Positions 1 through 8,278 of a stretch of 64,000 bases of DNA are shown here, one piece after another (position 1 is the first letter of the stretch; the number at the start of each line of letters is the position of its first letter). Made by a program: the position numbers and the translations under genes. The notes below the pieces were generated by a model. That model searched no databases and was not told the DNA's origin. It saw only the letters and a program-made list of their open reading frames with translations. Origin of the DNA: JAIEOG01 sp964611895 (lineage in GTDB: Bacteria > Bdellovibrionota > FAC87 > UBA2466); the NCBI GenBank assembly GCA_964611895.1, contig CAZTDN010000013.1, forward strand, positions 1 through 64,000, given 5' to 3'.

Positions 1-213
1 AAGTTAGAACACGCCGTTTACTTGCGCGATCGAGGACAGTGTACGTTCGAGCACTTGCGCTATGGCCGTTGCCAGAGCCGGGTGTGGCTGCAACTGCATC
101 ACCGGGTGCCGGTAAGCCGTGGAGGGCAGAACCGTCTAGAGAACCTGCAGACACTTTGCACCGCTCACCACCGGATGCAGCACAAAAAGCACCCGTCTCA
201 GACGGGTGAATGA
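1..213 (+). CDS. HNH endonuclease, C-terminal fragment
   Basis: The reading frame is open from base 1 and stops with TGA at 211-213, so only the last 70 residues are in the window. The fragment has CTFEH, a second Cys in GRCQSR, then LHHRVPVSRGG and NLQTLCTAHHRMQH. This is the layout of a Cys4-type HNH nuclease domain: two Cys pairs that hold zinc, the HH of the beta-beta-alpha-metal fold, the Asn of the NLQ strand and the final His. Such proteins cut DNA and are common as stand-alone genes of unknown role in Bdellovibrio-like genomes. The N-terminal part lies outside the window, so its type cannot be told. A 9-bp inverted repeat (190-198 and 200-208) sits in its last codons. Confidence 0.8.
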   Translation, partial: KLEHAVYLRDRGQCTFEHLRYGRCQSRVWLQLHHRVPVSRGGQNRLENLQTLCTAHHRMQHKKHPSQTGE

Positions 214-237
214 AAGTCCAAAAGGTACCACGTACCT
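190..237. repeat. two short inverted repeats at the HNH gene end
   Basis: CACCCGTCT at 190-198 and AGACGGGTG at 200-208 are a perfect inverted repeat with a one-base centre, inside the last codons of the HNH gene. A second one, AGGTAC-CAC-GTACCT, lies at 223-237. Neither is followed by a T-run, so they are not classical terminators. The rest of the gap up to the next gene (238-372) shows no gene. An AT-rich TATAAA at 289-294 might be a -10 element, but I find no convincing -35 for it. Confidence 0.45.
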
Positions 238-372
238 GGCGAGAAAAAGTAACCGCGTACCGGAATTCTAGGAAACTCGTTTAGCATTTATAAAAAACCA
301 ACCCCCGATTTAACGAAACAGTTTTTGAGTCGCGTCCTCAACCCCGCCATCCTTGAAGAACGGAGGATGACA

Positions 373-798
373 ATGCGACTCAATACCAAAACGTTACAAA
401 CAATCACCACGCTGCTCTTACTTGGCTCAGCCCACTTGGCGCTGGGAAGCTCCACTGACCTCGCTTTTTCAGGTCGATGCCAGAGCAGCCATAAGGGCAA
501 AGCCATGGTCTATTCAGATTTCGATATTATCCTGGAGTGTAAGGACAACCACGGCTCGGCCTACATGGACTTTCACATAGCGGACGAAGATGGCAATTAC
601 TCGGAACATACGGTACGCGCTGAATTGGAGCGCACTACCGCTGGGGTGGCGTCTATCGCATTCGAACTACGGGCGCCATCCGTATTGTTAAACGGGGCAT
701 GGTTGGACGACGTCAAAATCGGAACACAAATTACCTTTAGGCAATCTCTACCCGCAGAAAAGGCGATCTATTGCCGTGGCACAGTCAACGCTCGCTAA
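373..798 (+). CDS. small exported protein of unknown function
   Basis: I do not recognise this 141-residue protein. The ATG at 373 is chosen because GGAGG at 362-366 lies six bases before it; upstream in-frame starts lack such a site. The N-terminus is a clear signal peptide: basic MRLNTK, a hydrophobic stretch and a likely cleavage after ALG near residue 25. The mature part is about 115 residues with four Cys (in GRCQSS, LECKD and near the end IYCRG among them) and alternating polar and hydrophobic residues, which suggests a small beta-rich periplasmic domain. A strong terminator follows directly. It is probably monocistronic and convergent with the lipoprotein gene downstream. Confidence 0.7.
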   Translation: MRLNTKTLQTITTLLLLGSAHLALGSSTDLAFSGRCQSSHKGKAMVYSDFDIILECKDNHGSAYMDFHIADEDGNYSEHTVRAELERTTAGVASIAFELRAPSVLLNGAWLDDVKIGTQITFRQSLPAEKAIYCRGTVNAR

Positions 799-808
799 TA
801 AACTTAAT

Positions 809-841
809 TCCCGACGGGAAACTGCCGTCGGGATTTTTTTT
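809..841 (+). terminator. Rho-independent terminator
   Basis: TCCCGACGG (809-817) pairs with CCGTCGGGA (824-832) around a six-base loop and is followed by a run of T at 834-841. It ends the small exported gene. The stop codon of the opposite gene (840-842) is inside the T-run, so the hairpin may serve that transcript as well, although its A-rich side lacks a matching T-run. Confidence 0.85.
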
Positions 842-1742
842 AGTCTACCCCCGGTAGAAACTCGATTTCAGGATGCTGGTAAAGGTCTCCCCGAATGAGA
901 CCATGATCAAATGCGCCACCGCTCCTATAGAAAAGCCTTAGGAGGGGATCGGTGTCTTTTGCATCGAGCTGCACGTGCATGGAGCCGGTCTCGCCCACGT
1001 AGGCATGGAAGGGACTCAACCAGCACAACGCATATTTAACGACGGCCTTTTCTGAAGTAGTGTCGATCCAGGCGGAATCCTCGCAAAGAAGGTAGTCTTT
1101 ATCAAGGTGGGGATCCCGCACTTCACCAGGGGCTAGAGGGGGGCGAGGCACTCGATACTCTCTCCGATGAATGCGTGTCTGAGCGGAAAGACTCCCTTCA
1201 TGAGAAGTGACTTCCTCCGCTTTCCACTCGATCTTATCGATCAGCAGCCTGGCTCGCTCTCCCGTCAGAACAAACTTGTAAATATGAACCGGGGAGGAAA
1301 ATCCCAAGGTGGTAAGTAAATCCGAGGACCTTGTGTAACTACTATCCGCTTCTCCCATCAATGAGAGAACTTCGTGAACAACCAAGATCCGTTTCTTGTA
1401 CGAGCCCATCCTAGTCCAACGTCTTAGACTCAGTTCAACACGAAAAGTGTCCCGATAGTTCAGCGCATCCACAACCTGACCGTCTTTTTTTAGCTCACCC
1501 TCCGTAGACTCCAGCTTGAGTTTCTCGATAGTTTCTTTGAATTTTGAAGTGGAAATGCCTTCGTTCGTCTCGGCCCCACTGTCAGCCATTCTGCGCGCTA
1601 CCGTCCATGCGATGTCTTTGAACTCAGCTTCATAACCATCGCCACCACCGCTGGAAGTTGTTCCTCCTGGAGCCGGAGGAAGCTTTCCCGAACAGGCCAC
1701 CAAAACAAAAACCAATAGAGTGCAATAAAAATCCCGGCCCAT
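840..1742 (-). CDS. predicted lipoprotein of unknown function
   Basis: The 300-residue product starts with a lipoprotein signal peptide: MGRDFYC, a hydrophobic run and a lipobox LVAC with the lipidated Cys at about residue 17, followed by a Gly/Ser-rich linker. An AAGGGTGGG ribosome site precedes the ATG. The body contains VVHEVLSLMGEADSSYTRSSDL. A similar His-Glu-centred stretch recurs in secreted proteins of Bdellovibrio-like bacteria as I recall them, but there is no HExxH zinc site, so I do not call it a protease. Two Cys in the C-terminal third (LLCEDS and ALCWLS) could form a disulfide. Function unknown; the family link is from memory and weak. Confidence 0.7.
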   Translation of the reverse strand: MGRDFYCTLLVFVLVACSGKLPPAPGGTTSSGGGDGYEAEFKDIAWTVARRMADSGAETNEGISTSKFKETIEKLKLESTEGELKKDGQVVDALNYRDTFRVELSLRRWTRMGSYKKRILVVHEVLSLMGEADSSYTRSSDLLTTLGFSSPVHIYKFVLTGERARLLIDKIEWKAEEVTSHEGSLSAQTRIHRREYRVPRPPLAPGEVRDPHLDKDYLLCEDSAWIDTTSEKAVVKYALCWLSPFHAYVGETGSMHVQLDAKDTDPLLRLFYRSGGAFDHGLIRGDLYQHPEIEFLPGVD

Positions 1743-1815
1743 AACCCACCCTTCGAAGCACCCTTACCAATATGGTTCTTGACCGGCAAGCCCTCACATT
1801 TATAAAAGCTAACCA

Positions 1816-2643
1816 ATGATCGTTAATAAAAAAGTAACGAATTTAGAGATTACGGCTTTTTCGGACTACAAAGCCTTCGTTCGAGCGGAAATTGCGCAAA
1901 ACTGCGAGGCGCGAGGCTACCAAAGCCAGCTGGCCAAGGCGGCTGGGTGCTCTTCTTCTTTTTTTTCTCAGGTACTGAATTCCAACGTCCATTTTACGCC
2001 GGATCATGGAGCCGGACTTGCTAACTTTTGGCGGCTGCCGGAATTGGACGCGGATTATTTTCTTGCGCTAATACACGAAGCCAGAGCGGGTTCAATTGCG
2101 CTTAAGAGAATGATTGAAAAGACTAAACAATCCGTGCGCGAAAAAAAACTCAACCTATCCAGACGTTTTCAGGCTCCCCGTCTGTCGAAAAGTGAGAGCG
2201 AACTTTTGTACTACTCCGGATGGCCTTGGGCGGCGATTCATGTTCTGCTGAGTGTACCCAAGTACCGAAGCGTTTCGACGATTTCGCAGCGACTTGGAAT
2301 TCCACCCGAACTAACCCAAAAACATCTCTACCAACTGGAGAAAATGGGACTAGCAAAACAAGATCGCCACCAGTGGCGAATCTTAGAAAGCAACGTGCAT
2401 TTACCGAAAGAGTCTCCCGTCGCTCCCTTGCACCATGCTAACTGGAGACAGAAAGCGCTTGAGAACGCCCGCAACGGAGACTCTGAGGCCATTCACTACA
2501 CCGCGATTCACGGGTTGTCCTTCGCGGATATGGATAAAATCAGACACCTGATTTTGAGGACGATCGAAGAATCGAGGGCGGTTGTCGGGCCCTCTAAGGA
2601 AGAAGATGTCGCCTGTCTCACGGTCGACTTCTTTAAGGTATAA
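1816..2643 (+). CDS. TIGR02147/DUF4423 family regulator
   Basis: This 275-residue protein matches the TIGR02147 family, found mainly in Bdellovibrio-like and Fibrobacter genomes and thought to be DNA-binding. Residues 10-65 form a helix-turn-helix of the Cro type (YQSQLAKAAGCSSSFFSQVLNSN). The C-terminal half is the DUF4423 region with a winged-helix-like stretch (TISQRLGIPPELTQKHLYQLEKMGLA at roughly 155-180). The ATG at 1816 lacks an obvious Shine-Dalgarno site. It is divergent from the lipoprotein gene with 73 bp between them, so it may regulate that gene, but this is only inferred from position. Its target is unknown. Confidence 0.8.
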   Translation: MIVNKKVTNLEITAFSDYKAFVRAEIAQNCEARGYQSQLAKAAGCSSSFFSQVLNSNVHFTPDHGAGLANFWRLPELDADYFLALIHEARAGSIALKRMIEKTKQSVREKKLNLSRRFQAPRLSKSESELLYYSGWPWAAIHVLLSVPKYRSVSTISQRLGIPPELTQKHLYQLEKMGLAKQDRHQWRILESNVHLPKESPVAPLHHANWRQKALENARNGDSEAIHYTAIHGLSFADMDKIRHLILRTIEESRAVVGPSKEEDVACLTVDFFKV

Positions 2644-2657
2644 AACTGTTCACACGC

Positions 2658-3683
2658 TTATTTTTTGATTAGCCGTTGTTTTTGCGGAGCACAGGCATCA
2701 AAGTCTTTTGCCAGTGTGACTTTGGTCTTTCCGACAAATTTTTGGTCAAAAGATTTAAACAGGGCGGGATCGAATTTCCCTGGCTGCATGCCCTGCATGA
2801 TATTAAGCGCTTCGGTCGGACTGATGGCCTCGTGGTAGGAGCGCTTGGTCGTCAATGCGTCAAACACATCCGCGAGGCTTACGATGCGAGCTAGCTTGGA
2901 AATGTCCTCACCCGCCAACCCATAGGGATAACCCGAACCATCAAAATGCTCATGGTGCTGGTGGACGATCTTACGAGACTCGCTGGGAATCGATGGAACC
3001 TCTTTCAAACACTCCACGCCATAGTCGGGGTGTTTTTTAACTTCTTTCCACTCCTCAGGTGTGAGTTTGCCCTTCTTATTGATGATTTCCACATCAACGC
3101 GCCGCTTGCCAATGTCATGCAACAAACCACCTAGACCCGCGGCAATGAGCAGTTCGTGATTGTCTGAACCGTAAATTTTCTTAGCCAATACGATTCCATA
3201 CACTGCAACATCCACAGAATGGTTGTATGTGTAATAGTCATGCGCGGACAGGCGCATCAGGCTACTAACCGCCGATACATCCGTCGACACAAAGTGGACC
3301 ATATCGTTCACTAGAGAACGTGCTTCGGTCACCACAGGTTGAATATCTTTCTTGGTAAAAAGGTCCTGCACGTGGATCAGCGCCGTCTCTTTGATCAGCA
3401 AACCCTTCTCATCCCCTTTGATAGTGGGATCGCGCACGGCATTTCTCAAACTGTCCATGTACACGGCTCGCTGATCCTCTGGTACCCAAAGGGTTGGATT
3501 GCCGTGGGCCTGAAGGTGTTTGTAGCGATCGATCGAAATCGCGTCTCCAGTCCGCCTAAAAAGCACCGGAGCACCACTGATCGAAAGGTAAACATCGTAC
3601 GGAAGTGGCTTTGAAACCCGCACCGATCCCAATCGAATTTCAAAAAACTTCCGTAGTTCGCCTATCGATTGCGCTGTTTCCAT
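2658..3683 (-). CDS. HD-GYP domain c-di-GMP phosphodiesterase
   Basis: About 341 residues. The C-terminal two thirds is an HD-GYP domain, which hydrolyses cyclic di-GMP to pGpG or GMP. The metal-binding HDIGK motif (GLLHDIGKRR) and the HQHHEHFDGSGYP segment with the defining GYP-type residues are both intact, so it should be active. The N-terminal 120 residues look like a small beta-rich sensing domain with no transmembrane segment; I cannot name it. I chose the ATG at 3683 because GAGG lies before it; an ATG at 3704 is also in frame. It follows the RNase J gene on the same strand with 57 bp between, so the two are probably co-transcribed. Confidence 0.88.
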   Translation of the reverse strand: METAQSIGELRKFFEIRLGSVRVSKPLPYDVYLSISGAPVLFRRTGDAISIDRYKHLQAHGNPTLWVPEDQRAVYMDSLRNAVRDPTIKGDEKGLLIKETALIHVQDLFTKKDIQPVVTEARSLVNDMVHFVSTDVSAVSSLMRLSAHDYYTYNHSVDVAVYGIVLAKKIYGSDNHELLIAAGLGGLLHDIGKRRVDVEIINKKGKLTPEEWKEVKKHPDYGVECLKEVPSIPSESRKIVHQHHEHFDGSGYPYGLAGEDISKLARIVSLADVFDALTTKRSYHEAISPTEALNIMQGMQPGKFDPALFKSFDQKFVGKTKVTLAKDFDACAPQKQRLIKK

Positions 3684-3740
3684 TGGGCAGGTTCCCTCGA
3701 ACATACTTCGGAAGAACTGCGTCAAGTCTTGATACAGGTT

Positions 3741-5393
3741 TTAAACGTCCTGAAGCACGGGGATAACCACGGGCTTGTAACTGCCCCGCTTTCGGAAAAA
3801 TCGACGCAGCTCGATCTTGACCGTATCGCGCCAATCCTCATGCCGAGAGATTTCGGGCCAGAGATCCTCCAGCATTTCCGCTGCATCCGTAGCAATATGT
3901 TCGGTAGAAACGCCCTCTTTAAACAGCGTTCCATAAAACGTAACAACTGGGGCCTCCAGCAGCTTGTGCGAACGCGCGTCTCGCACCAAAGAGGCAAAAA
4001 CGATCCCCGTTTTCGCCAAGTGCGCACGTTGCGCAAAAGCGAGGGGATCATTTTGCATGAACTGACCCTCGACTATCACCCCTTTTTTGAACTCAAATTT
4101 TTCACCCAGTTCAAACGAAGTTTTAGTCACTTCAATTTGCTGGCCGTTCTCCACAATGAGAATATTGCCCTTGGTGACTCCCGCTTGTTCCGCCAATTTT
4201 GCATGGTTGGCCAAGTGCCGGTACTCGCCATGAATCGGAACAAAGCTCTGCGGTCGAACAGCGTTTAGCAGCATTAACAGCTCGTCTTGACACCCATGCC
4301 CCGATACGTGGATCTGATGAATGGTTTCGTAAATCACTTCCGCACCAGCCCGATAGAGCTGGTTGATCATCGAAGTGATCGCACGTTCATTCCCTGGAAT
4401 AAATCGACTAGAGAGGATGACTTTATCTCCAGGATGGATTTCCAGATCTTTGTGAGTTCCGTGTGCGATTCGCACCAAAGCAGCCCCTGGTTCCGCCTGG
4501 CTACCCGTCAAAAACACAATCACGTCTTTGTCGGGATATTTTCCCAGGTTTTCTGCGAGCACGATTGTGTCCGTGGGCAAATCCATTTTTTCCAGCCCGT
4601 GGGCCAATCGAGTGTAGGAGTGCATGCTCCTGCCAGCGAAAGCGACTTTCTTGCCGAGCTTTTTGGCCAGTTTGAGCAGGTTTTCAATGCGTCGAATATT
4701 CGACGCAAAAAGCGCGATAAACAAACGTCCTGTTTGCCCTTCCAAGATCGGCTCGAACGCTTCAGCCACATCCGTTTCGGAAATGGTGTGCCCGGCTTTT
4801 TCTGCATTCGTACTGTCCGATAGCAGGAGCCGCACCCCTTGATCGCCATATTCCTTAAAAGCTTCAAATCCTGTTTGTTCGCCCTCGAGCAAATCCGTAT
4901 CGTGTTTAAAATCACCTGAGTGAATCACCACCCCGACTGGAGTCTCAATTGCCAGCGCCATGGCTTCGATGATGGAGTGGGCCACGGGGATGGCTTCAAT
5001 CGTAAACGGGCCTACTTTGAATTTTTTTCGCGGCTGGATTTCATGAAATCGAATTTCCTCAAGCTGCGGGTATTCAACGAGCTTGTTTGTGATCAGTCCT
5101 CTGGGAAAAGGCGTGCAATAAACATCGACCTCCATGTCCATCAACAAAAAGGGGATCGCGCCGATATGGTCTTCGTGCCCATGCGTCATAATGACGCCAC
5201 GCAGCTTATCTGCGTTTTGACGCACATAGGAAAGATCGGGAGTTAGAAGCTCTACCCCAGGAAAGCTTGCGTCGGGGAACTGGATACCGCAATCCAGCAG
5301 CACCATGTCGGAACCCCATTCCAGGACCATGCAGTTCATTCCGATTTCGCCCAAGCCCCCGAGCGGCAATATTTTCAATTTTTTCAGCGACAT
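3741..5393 (-). CDS. rnj: ribonuclease J
   Basis: RNase J is a metallo-beta-lactamase-fold RNase with 5'-3' exonuclease and endonuclease activity in mRNA turnover and rRNA maturation. The product has 550 residues, the usual family length. HGHEDHIGA near residue 75 is the HxHxDH zinc motif; SGDFKHD and HGEYRHL supply further ligands and beta-CASP residues. The beta-CASP domain spans roughly residues 210-380, and the C-terminal domain follows. The start at 5393 gives the family-typical MSLKKLKILPLGGLGEIG; the longer frame would begin with TTG. RNase J rather than RNase E is seen in several delta-type lineages. The HD-GYP gene lies downstream. Confidence 0.95.
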   Translation of the reverse strand: MSLKKLKILPLGGLGEIGMNCMVLEWGSDMVLLDCGIQFPDASFPGVELLTPDLSYVRQNADKLRGVIMTHGHEDHIGAIPFLLMDMEVDVYCTPFPRGLITNKLVEYPQLEEIRFHEIQPRKKFKVGPFTIEAIPVAHSIIEAMALAIETPVGVVIHSGDFKHDTDLLEGEQTGFEAFKEYGDQGVRLLLSDSTNAEKAGHTISETDVAEAFEPILEGQTGRLFIALFASNIRRIENLLKLAKKLGKKVAFAGRSMHSYTRLAHGLEKMDLPTDTIVLAENLGKYPDKDVIVFLTGSQAEPGAALVRIAHGTHKDLEIHPGDKVILSSRFIPGNERAITSMINQLYRAGAEVIYETIHQIHVSGHGCQDELLMLLNAVRPQSFVPIHGEYRHLANHAKLAEQAGVTKGNILIVENGQQIEVTKTSFELGEKFEFKKGVIVEGQFMQNDPLAFAQRAHLAKTGIVFASLVRDARSHKLLEAPVVTFYGTLFKEGVSTEHIATDAAEMLEDLWPEISRHEDWRDTVKIELRRFFRKRGSYKPVVIPVLQDV

Positions 5394-5435
5394 ACCTACA
5401 GCTTCCTCTTCCTCCAAGGCAAATGAAGCCGAAGT

Positions 5436-5464
5436 ATTAACTATTCCGCGGCGTTTTCCGACAA
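5436..5464 (-). promoter_or_regulatory. candidate promoter for rnj
   Basis: On the minus strand TTGTCG (5464-5459) and GTTAAT (5441-5436) are 17 bases apart, each matching four of six sigma-70 consensus positions. The predicted start would be about 35-40 bases before the rnj ATG. A 10-base direct repeat, ATTAACTATT, occurs at 5436-5445 and 5477-5486 in the same divergent region. The first copy overlaps the proposed -10 element. Confidence 0.4.
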
Positions 5465-5504
5465 GAAGTTTGGAGAATTAACTATTTTGGGGGCACCCAT
5501 CGCC

Positions 5505-6809
5505 ATGAAAACCGTAAAAATGACTTGGAAGCTTCAAGCTACCGCCATTGTTCTTAGCCTTTGGCTAGCCGCCGGTTGTGCTAACAAGACCAATGTCGCG
5601 GAGAATGAACAAGTAGACGGCTTTTCCGAAACTGCGGAAAACTCTGCAGAGAATGCGACGGAAGAAGCCACCACCGCTGAAGCTGAAATTTTTGGTGAGC
5701 AAAGCGAAACGGGTGCCGCAACCGACCCGGGCGCCGCCCCGACAGAAACCGCGTCCACAGACGCTGCTACGGGGACTGACGCTACGGCGGACACTCTGTT
5801 CTCCGCTGAAAGCGGAGCCAAAGAACCGAGTATTGATGAGCTTGCCGCCAAAAGCGGTCAAGACGCTGCCTCTGCAGAGGCATCAAGCTCCATGGCGGAT
5901 GCCGCAGCTGGAACAGACCCCGCTCTCACAGCCGATCCGCTGTTGGCAGCCGGTGGAACTACCGCGCTGCAGGATCCTGCCACCCCTTCGGAAGCCCAGG
6001 CTTTTGAACCCAAACCCACTTATGCGGGTGCAGTTCTCCCCAACATCCCAGGGCGCGCGATAACGCGAAAAGGCGTTTCGTTGAACCGTTATTACTTCTT
6101 GCGTCAGGGCGACACGGCTGCCAGCGTTTCCGAGCTGCTCTACGGAGACACCTCACATGCCGCTTCTTTGAAAAAATGGAACAAAGGAACCTGGACACCT
6201 GGAAAAGTGATCTACTACTCGTCCACAACCCAACCCGACGATGCTCAGATGATTTCTTTTTACGATGAGCGAAGCTTAACTCCCGAAGAGCATCAAGTAA
6301 GCGCTGGCGAGACCATGTCTACGATTGCAAAGAAGGTCCTGGGTAACCGGGCGAGCTGGAAGGAAATTGCGATTGTGAACGGTTTGACCCAACCAGATGC
6401 TCTGAAGCGGGGACAATCTATCAAAATTTTCAAGAACTTAAACAGCTCTACACTGGTGGCCTCGCAGCCCGAACAGAACATCGAAGTGCCAACACCAACT
6501 CCCACACCGCAGCCAGAGGTGGCTCCACCCACCGTGGCGCAAGTACCACCGGCAGCTCTGGGAGCACCGGCTGATCCTGCAGTTCCACCAGCAGACGACT
6601 TGGATAAGCCCAAGAAAAAGCCTGCCAAGCCTTCGCTCAACCTGGGCAAAATCGTCCAGCAAAACTCGTTTGGGCTGGCCATGGGTTTGGGCGTGGGTCT
6701 GTTGCTCATTGCTTTGCTCATGATCAACAAGCGCAAACGCAATGGATCGAGCGCCGATGACTTTAGTGAAGATGCGTTTTCTGCCCCTGAGAAAAAGCGT
6801 CGCCGCTAA
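5505..6809 (+). CDS. LysM-domain lipoprotein with C-terminal membrane segment
   Basis: 434 residues from the ATG at 5505, which has a G-rich site 11 bases before it. The signal peptide ends in LAAGC, so Cys25 is likely lipidated. Residues 30-180 are rich in Ala, Glu, Thr and Asp and probably disordered. Two LysM-like repeats follow at about 196-240 (YYFLRQGDT...) and 263-310 (HQVSAGETMSTIAKKVLG...), which suggests peptidoglycan binding. A Pro-rich stretch (315-375) leads to a hydrophobic helix at about 389-407, followed by basic KRKR and a charged tail. A lipid anchor at one end and a membrane helix at the other is odd; see findings. It may be an envelope-spanning tether; function is inferred from domains only. 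Confidence 0.75.
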   Translation: MKTVKMTWKLQATAIVLSLWLAAGCANKTNVAENEQVDGFSETAENSAENATEEATTAEAEIFGEQSETGAATDPGAAPTETASTDAATGTDATADTLFSAESGAKEPSIDELAAKSGQDAASAEASSSMADAAAGTDPALTADPLLAAGGTTALQDPATPSEAQAFEPKPTYAGAVLPNIPGRAITRKGVSLNRYYFLRQGDTAASVSELLYGDTSHAASLKKWNKGTWTPGKVIYYSSTTQPDDAQMISFYDERSLTPEEHQVSAGETMSTIAKKVLGNRASWKEIAIVNGLTQPDALKRGQSIKIFKNLNSSTLVASQPEQNIEVPTPTPTPQPEVAPPTVAQVPPAALGAPADPAVPPADDLDKPKKKPAKPSLNLGKIVQQNSFGLAMGLGVGLLLIALLMINKRKRNGSSADDFSEDAFSAPEKKRRR

Positions 6810-6905
6810 GCCGTTTCTCAGCCCCTTCCGGCACATCGTGGTTTGACAAATACCGCCCCGCACGCCAATTTCAGGTCCTAACTTTGTCATTGGTGTGGAG
6901 TAGGT

Positions 6906-8078
6906 ATGAATCTTAAGAACTGTTTATTCACTTCCGAGTCGGTAACCGAAGGGCATCCAGATAAAATGGCCGACCAGATCAGTGACGCTGTTCTGGATGC
7001 AATTTTGGCCCAGGATCCTCGCGGCCGAGTTGCCTGTGAGTGCCTGCTCACCACCGGGCTAGTCATGGTGAGTGGAGAAATTACCACTTCCGCGATTGTG
7101 GATTTCACTTCTATTGCGCGCAACACCGTCAAAAAAATCGGCTACGATTCGGACGACAAGGGCTTTGATTACAATACCTGCGCCGTGATTTCGGCTATTG
7201 GCCGACAGTCTCCTGATATCTCCCAGGGAGTCACCGAAGGTGAAGGTCTGTTCAAAGAGCAGGGTGCTGGCGATCAGGGCGCGATGTTCGGTTATGCTTG
7301 CGACGAAACCCCAGAATACTTACCGGCGTCGCTGGCGTTTTCCCACCGTTTGACCAAGCGCCTGTCTGAATGCCGCAAAGAAAACGTGCTTGGTTTTCTA
7401 CGCCCCGATGGAAAGGCGCAAGTCACCGTTCAATATGAAAACGGCGCAATGAAACGCGTGGATGCAGTCGTCGTATCCACTCAGCACAGCCCGGACGTTT
7501 CGCACGAGGAGCTTGTGACCGCGGTTCGAGAAGAAGTTATTGCCAAGGCAGTGCCTTCCAAACTGATCGACAGCAAAACCAAGTTTTACATCAATCCCAC
7601 TGGCCGATTTGTCGTTGGGGGTCCCATGGGTGACTGCGGGCTCACGGGCCGAAAAATTATTGTCGATACCTACGGCGGGCACGGAGCTCACGGGGGCGGT
7701 GCATTTTCTGGAAAAGATCCTTCCAAAGTAGACCGATCGGCTTCGTACATGGCCCGGTATATCGCCAAGAACATTGTCGCGGCGGGACTGTCCAAGCGCT
7801 GCTTGGTCCAGTTGGCTTATGCTATCGGCGTAGCAGAACCCGTTTCGTTGATGATTGAAGATTTCGGCACAGCCAGTGTGGACACCGCAAAGCTTACCAG
7901 CGCGGTGCGGGAGATCTTTGGAATGAAGCCGGCGGAGATCACTAAATCGCTCGATCTTCTACGTCCAATTTACGAAGAAACAGCTGCCTACGGACATTTC
8001 GGCCGCACAAGCGCCAAAGGGTTTACCTGGGAGCGCCTGGACCGAGTGGAAGACTTGCGCAGCTTACTCGCGAAATAA
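6906..8078 (+). CDS. metK: S-adenosylmethionine synthase
   Basis: MetK makes S-adenosylmethionine from methionine and ATP in the cytoplasm. The 390-residue product is the usual length and carries the family motifs: SESVTEGHPDKMADQISDA at the N-terminus with the ATP-binding His and metal-binding Asp, GAGDQGAMFGYACDET in the middle and GGAFSGKDPSKVDRSASY near residue 265. GGAG precedes the ATG. The upstream gap (6810-6905) is too short and lacks the conserved elements of a SAM riboswitch as far as I can see. The gene converges with the zinc-ribbon gene with two bases between the stop codons. Confidence 0.96.
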   Translation: MNLKNCLFTSESVTEGHPDKMADQISDAVLDAILAQDPRGRVACECLLTTGLVMVSGEITTSAIVDFTSIARNTVKKIGYDSDDKGFDYNTCAVISAIGRQSPDISQGVTEGEGLFKEQGAGDQGAMFGYACDETPEYLPASLAFSHRLTKRLSECRKENVLGFLRPDGKAQVTVQYENGAMKRVDAVVVSTQHSPDVSHEELVTAVREEVIAKAVPSKLIDSKTKFYINPTGRFVVGGPMGDCGLTGRKIIVDTYGGHGAHGGGAFSGKDPSKVDRSASYMARYIAKNIVAAGLSKRCLVQLAYAIGVAEPVSLMIEDFGTASVDTAKLTSAVREIFGMKPAEITKSLDLLRPIYEETAAYGHFGRTSAKGFTWERLDRVEDLRSLLAK

Positions 8079-8086
8079 GCTTATTT
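8073..8086. repeat. palindrome joining two convergent stop codons
   Basis: AAATAAGCTTATTT is a perfect 14-bp palindrome that contains the metK stop (8076-8078) and, on the other strand, the stop of the zinc-ribbon gene (8081-8083). The stem is AT-rich without a T-run, so it is at best a weak end-of-transcript signal. Confidence 0.5.
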
Positions 8087-8278
8087 AGTCGGACTCTTTG
8101 GTCTTTTGGTTGGAACGGACTTTTTGTCTTTTGACGGCACCGAGTTTTCTGTCGGTGCATCAAAATCGTCCGATTCGATTTCCATGTCGAAGAGCATCTC
8201 GTCGCACTTCAGACAGACAGGCTTGTTGTTCAAAACATAATTTGAAAGCGGCTTCTGACACACTTTGCAGAATGGCAT
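8081..8278 (-). CDS. small zinc-ribbon protein
   Basis: A 65-residue protein with two CxxC knuckles, CKVC at residues 4-7 and CLKC at about 22-25, spaced like a minimal zinc ribbon. An acidic then basic, probably disordered, tail (KKSVPTKRPKSPTK) follows. GGAG lies six bases before the ATG, which supports translation. Similar short zinc-ribbon proteins often bind nucleic acid or other proteins, but no function can be assigned. The leader upstream (8279-8489) is long and contains paired repeats. Confidence 0.65.
   Translation of the reverse strand: MPFCKVCQKPLSNYVLNNKPVCLKCDEMLFDMEIESDDFDAPTENSVPSKDKKSVPTKRPKSPTK

Noticed and set aside
1598..1816. 72-residue minus-strand open frame
   Set aside because: It lies in another frame across the lipoprotein start and has no ribosome site.
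3669..4268. 199-residue plus-strand open frame
   Set aside because: It is antisense to RNase J, lacks a ribosome site and its sequence has no domain. The opposite frame is a clear conserved gene.
6810..6905. SAM riboswitch ahead of metK
   Set aside because: The gap is under 100 bases and shows no conserved SAM-riboswitch core or terminator.
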